Shown here piece by piece: positions 60,994 through 64,000 of a DNA stretch of 64,000 nucleotides (positions are counted from its first letter, which is position 1; each line of letters opens with the position of its first letter). A program made the position numbers and the translations under genes. The stretch comes from Malania oleifera. Its lineage: Eukaryota > Streptophyta > Magnoliopsida > Santalales > Ximeniaceae. Where the stretch lies: the NCBI RefSeq assembly GCF_029873635.1, contig NC_080420.1, positions 52,467,457 through 52,531,456 of the forward strand, in the 5' to 3' direction. The notes under the pieces are model-generated. The model searched no databases. It was given only the letters and a program-made list of their open reading frames with translations, and was not told where the DNA came from.

Positions 60994-61883
60994 AACAGCC
61001 ACCAAACCCACTTGAAGTAGCTACATAGTGGAGGGAGATTTTATTTCTCTCTCTCTTACTTTTCTTCTTTCTTTAGTATTGGAGAAGATGTAAGAGTTTT
61101 GTGCTTTTGCTGGAGCTATGCAGCAAAAGGCAAGGCCAGAGCTGCTGAAGATGGATAACGAATAAGGAGTGAAACCGAGAATTACGAGGTAAGTTGTATA
61201 TTTTTTTTTCTCTTTTTTTTTTTCTTGATACACAATCTTGACTTTTTGGCTTGGCAAGAGGCTTGGGTATTTATAGGCGAGATCTGATCTCTCCATCTTC
61301 ATCCGATGATGTTGATGCGTAACAAGTTTTGGCTCCGGTAACACTGTATTTCTTCCCTGATGGTGATGTTTTTGACCAAATACTTCGCATTCGACGTCCC
61401 CGACGAACTTCTTCCACTTGGATGGCGACATTTTTTGACAAACGGGCCTAAATCCGGTGCCAACAACTATTGGCAACTGCTACCTTTGGACTGACGTGTT
61501 CAGATCTGGCGTCAGCGTTGATATTTTTTTCAAGATTGGCGGTGACACTTTCTGCAACAGTCTTAGATTCGGTGATTTTCTTAACTTTGGCGGAGGTGCT
61601 TTTGGCAAAAGTCGTAGATCCGAGGAGCTTCTCAATTTTGGCGGCGACACTTTCAACAAAAGTGTAGATCCGGCGAGCTTCTCAACTTTGGTGGCGGCAC
61701 TTTCGACAAAAGTGTAGATCTGACGAGCTTCTCAACTTTGGCAACAACACTTTCAACAAAAATCGTAGATCTGACACCGACAATGATTTTTCTTCTTTGA
61801 TTTTGAAATCTGTTCACATCTTTGTAATTTGTATTTTATACGCTTATAGAGCATATTTTTATACGTATGTATTTTTTCAGCTA
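60187..61883 (-). mobile_element. Inverted-repeat unit U3 (mirror of U2) with T-rich inner flank
   Basis: 60187-60440 is T-rich spacer with a fragment of the subterminal repeat. 60440-61883 mirrors U2: end sequence CTTGCACCTTTTTGACTTTG (about 60465), a minus-strand frame ending with EDLDKICSTRDQATVAINRI-like coding near 60590-60660, (TG)n(AG)n at 60918-60988, TATA box on the minus strand at 61268-61275, and ~60-bp repeats at 61540-61775. The outer edge is interrupted at 61884 by the next LTR. Confidence 0.7.
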
Positions 61884-63869
61884 TGTTGGCCTAACTAAGT
61901 TTTTCAATCTTATTTTGATGATAACAAATGGAGGATGTTTTAACTTGTGTTGTTGAGTGACTTTATTTCAGGTCTAAGTAAAAGGACAATCATGGTTAAT
62001 CATGGAAAGTATACTGGAAATCGAAGTCAATCAAGTGAAAGTTTCTCAATATATTGAAGTAATGAATGACAAATGAAGAGCTTAAAGGCTAAGCAGGACT
62101 TGGAGTAAAGACTGAACCTCAAGAGACTGCAAGACTTAGTGATTAAGGAGATCATGCTTAGAAGAATGTTTATAAGTACTTCAAATTTATTACTATTTAG
62201 ATATGTGAAGCTTTGTAGGATAAGAAGACTTAGAAACCATTTCTTCTAAAACCTTTGAAAATGATTTTGAAAGAGTGGTACTTAAGTTTTTCAAAATGAA
62301 CTAGAATTTAAAAATCAAAAATGAAAAAAAGAGGACTGGTCAGCCGACTGACTAGAACACACCTTGTTTGGCCAGCCGACTAACAAGCATAATGAATGGA
62401 AAAACATCTGTCCAGCCGACTGACCATTTTTGAACTGGGATCAGTCAACCGACTAACTCCCTGGTCTATCCAACCAACTGACTATTTTGAACATAATTGA
62501 GTCAGCTGATTGACAATTTATTAGAATTATTCTTTTGAGAGACAGAATGGTGTCAGCCTCCTGTCTAGCCGACTGACAATTTATCCGAATTATTTTTTGA
62601 GAGACAGAATGGTGTCAGCCACCTGTCCAGCCGACTGACTAGTACAAAAATGACCCAATTGAGTGAGTCGGCCGACTGATTCTACAGAAATTTTAAATTT
62701 CGAACTATACGAGAAGTTTTTCAAAATTGATTCTATGATTTAATATATTTTGAAAAGTTGCCTAAATACTCCATGTTAAATAAGGAAATTATTCTTTAAG
62801 AAGTCTATAACTACCTCTTTTGCTCAATGAAAAAACACGTTCAAGCAATACACACTTTCTACGCTAAAGTTCTCATAAAGCTCATACTTGCTCACACTTT
62901 TGTTAGGGGAAACTCTACGAAATTGTCGATTGATTAAAAAGCTTTCGTTCTGATTTGCAACTAAAATCTCTATATCAATAAAAAAGAACCATTGGTGACT
63001 TCTAAACCTTGAGCTTCACATTTTTTATTTAGTTTTGGTTTTGAAGTACGATTAGTGATTTAAGTTGTACAACTTGCTTTGTGTTTGAGAGTATTTTTGT
63101 GCGCAGATATCCATTCATTTCTACTAGATCTTTGACGGTTCAAGGTATAGTTGGATCGTTACACCAAGCATAGGTTGTTGCTTGGAGAGGTTTCTCTTCC
63201 TAAAAAAGGGTTGGTTGTTGTAAAGGTTTTTGTTCCACCTGGAAGGAATAAGGTATAGTGAAATCTTTAGGTGGTTGACCTAAGGCGAGGACGTAGGCTG
63301 GGGTAAGTTGAACCTCCTAAAAACACCGTCTCACTCTCTTCTCTTATTCTCTTTAAATTCCAGCAACAATATAAAATGCGTTGATGTATTAATCTTACAA
63401 GCAACCTTGGATATTAAATAAACCTAAGATTAAAATTGATTGGGTTGATTATCATTGATTGCGGAAACCGAAAGCAAGTACATTGGTTGATCAACTCCTA
63501 AATTCTTTTAACTAAGGGTTTATTTAAAATCTGAGTTATTGAAAAGAGTGATTGAATGTTTTATTAATTTTCAGTTCAAAGGTCAACTACACGACTTGCA
63601 CATTCATATACAAGACTGTTGAATATTACAAGGCATATATTGATTACTTGTATTGTGTTTGTTTGGTTTGAACAGTTAATCAATTGGTTGTGTATGTTGT
63701 GGTTATGGATTGAATAGAAGAAGTAAATATTTGTATGGATTGCCTAATCAACAAGAATATAAGAAGTTTTAAAAAAATTTGTAAAAAGTCAAGAACTCAT
63801 AAAAAGACTCTTAAGGAATTTTAAATAACCTAATTCATCCCCCTTCTTGGGACTACACCTTAGGTTTCA
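61884..63869 (+). mobile_element. SIRE-type copia 5' LTR (LTR F)
   Basis: 1986 bp from TGTTGGCCTAACTAAG to CTACACCTTAGGTTTCA, followed by a primer site and gag. TTTTGATGATAACAAA at 61913-61928, U3 array 62338-62690, TATAA near 62806, U5 block AAGGCGAGGACGTAGGC at 63282, end block TTCATCCCCCTTCTTGGG near 63835. Rest of the element is outside the window. Confidence 0.9.
62338..62690 (+). repeat. Palindrome array in U3 of LTR F (GTCAGCCGACTGAC core)
   Basis: About ten copies of an imperfect palindrome CAGCCGACTGAC; one stretch AGTCGGCCGACT (62666-62677) is perfect. Includes a ~62-base direct duplication at about 62512-62636 with GAGAGACAGAATGGTGTCAG in each unit. Confidence 0.85.
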
Positions 63870-63882
63870 ATTGGTATCAGAG
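63870..63882 (+). promoter_or_regulatory. Primer-binding site of LTR F element
   Basis: ATTGGTATCAGAG directly after the LTR; matches initiator tRNA-Met. Confidence 0.9.
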
Positions 63883-63926
63883 TACGGTTATAGCAAATCC
63901 TAACAAATAGCTATATAAATATCTAG

Positions 63927-64000
63927 ATGGCACAAATAGGAGTAGCTTCCTTTGGTGAGCGTCAATCCTCAACTAGACCGCCCATTTTTTGTGGACTCAA
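63927..64000 (+). pseudogene. Start of SIRE-type gag (runs off the right edge)
   Basis: The frame opens MAQIGVASFGERQSSTRPPI and then FCGL, the usual N-terminus (RPPxFCGxNYxxWK) of SIRE gag. Only 24 codons are in view, so whether this element is whole cannot be judged; it is treated as a fossil here. Confidence 0.75.

Noticed and set aside
60529-61011. 160-residue minus-strand frame starting with a Ser-Leu run
   Set aside because: The N-terminal half is translation of an (AG)n microsatellite. Only its C-terminal segment, shared with U1 and U2, was kept as a finding.

Overview
This is a retrotransposon-rich stretch of nuclear DNA from a flowering plant, probably a eudicot. It carries Ty3/gypsy elements of the Athila, Tat and Tekay/Del types, Ty1/copia elements of the SIRE and Tork/Tnt1 types, tRNA-derived primer sites and many AT/CT microsatellites. 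The one convincing host gene, present twice, is an intron-containing C2-domain gene of the plant CAR family. Nothing here is bacterial or viral in the sense of a living genome: the viral-like coding sequences are fossils.

Layout. 1-8773: two Athila-like gypsy copies head to tail around one shared LTR. 8774-12700: a SIRE-type copia 5' end (LTR 9091-11212, minus) set into another SIRE LTR piece (11213-11714), itself next to a Tat 3' end (LTR from 12212). 12700-28431: a minus-strand SIRE element whose LTR is split twice, once by a complete-ended 9.1-kb SIRE-like element (16019-25124, 5-bp duplication CATGG) and once by a Tekay solo LTR (25882-28057, duplication TAAGA). 28432-33888: LTR pieces, the 3' end of another copia polyprotein, and a low-copy island with no recognised gene. 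33889-36540: Tekay 3' end on the minus strand, joined to a Tork copia 5' end (36545-39360). 39361-42925: the CAR gene. 42926-45216: units of an unclassified inverted-repeat family.

At 45217-45219 there are three Ns, and after them the block that began at 35481 starts again and runs to about 57224. This second copy carries a 2313-bp solo LTR (46889-49201, duplication GTGAC) that is absent from the first. The geometry (the left contig ends where the second copy ends in homology, the right contig begins where the first copy begins, and base-level noise is worst on both sides of the Ns) reads like two allelic contig ends laid side by side, so the CAR gene may be single copy in the real genome. 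57225-61883 continues the inverted-repeat family, split by a third solo LTR (57979-60181, duplication GTAAA). 61884-64000 is the 5' LTR, primer site and gag start of a SIRE element that runs out of the window.

The most interesting signals are: (1) arrays of short GC-core palindromes immediately upstream of the TATA box in LTRs of three unrelated clades, each family with its own core; (2) a common ordered set of sequence blocks in all SIRE-type LTRs here; (3) the unclassified inverted-repeat family with about 60-bp subterminal repeats, a TATA box and a shared reading frame; (4) the duplicated block across the Ns; and (5) a likely GC-AG intron in the CAR gene.
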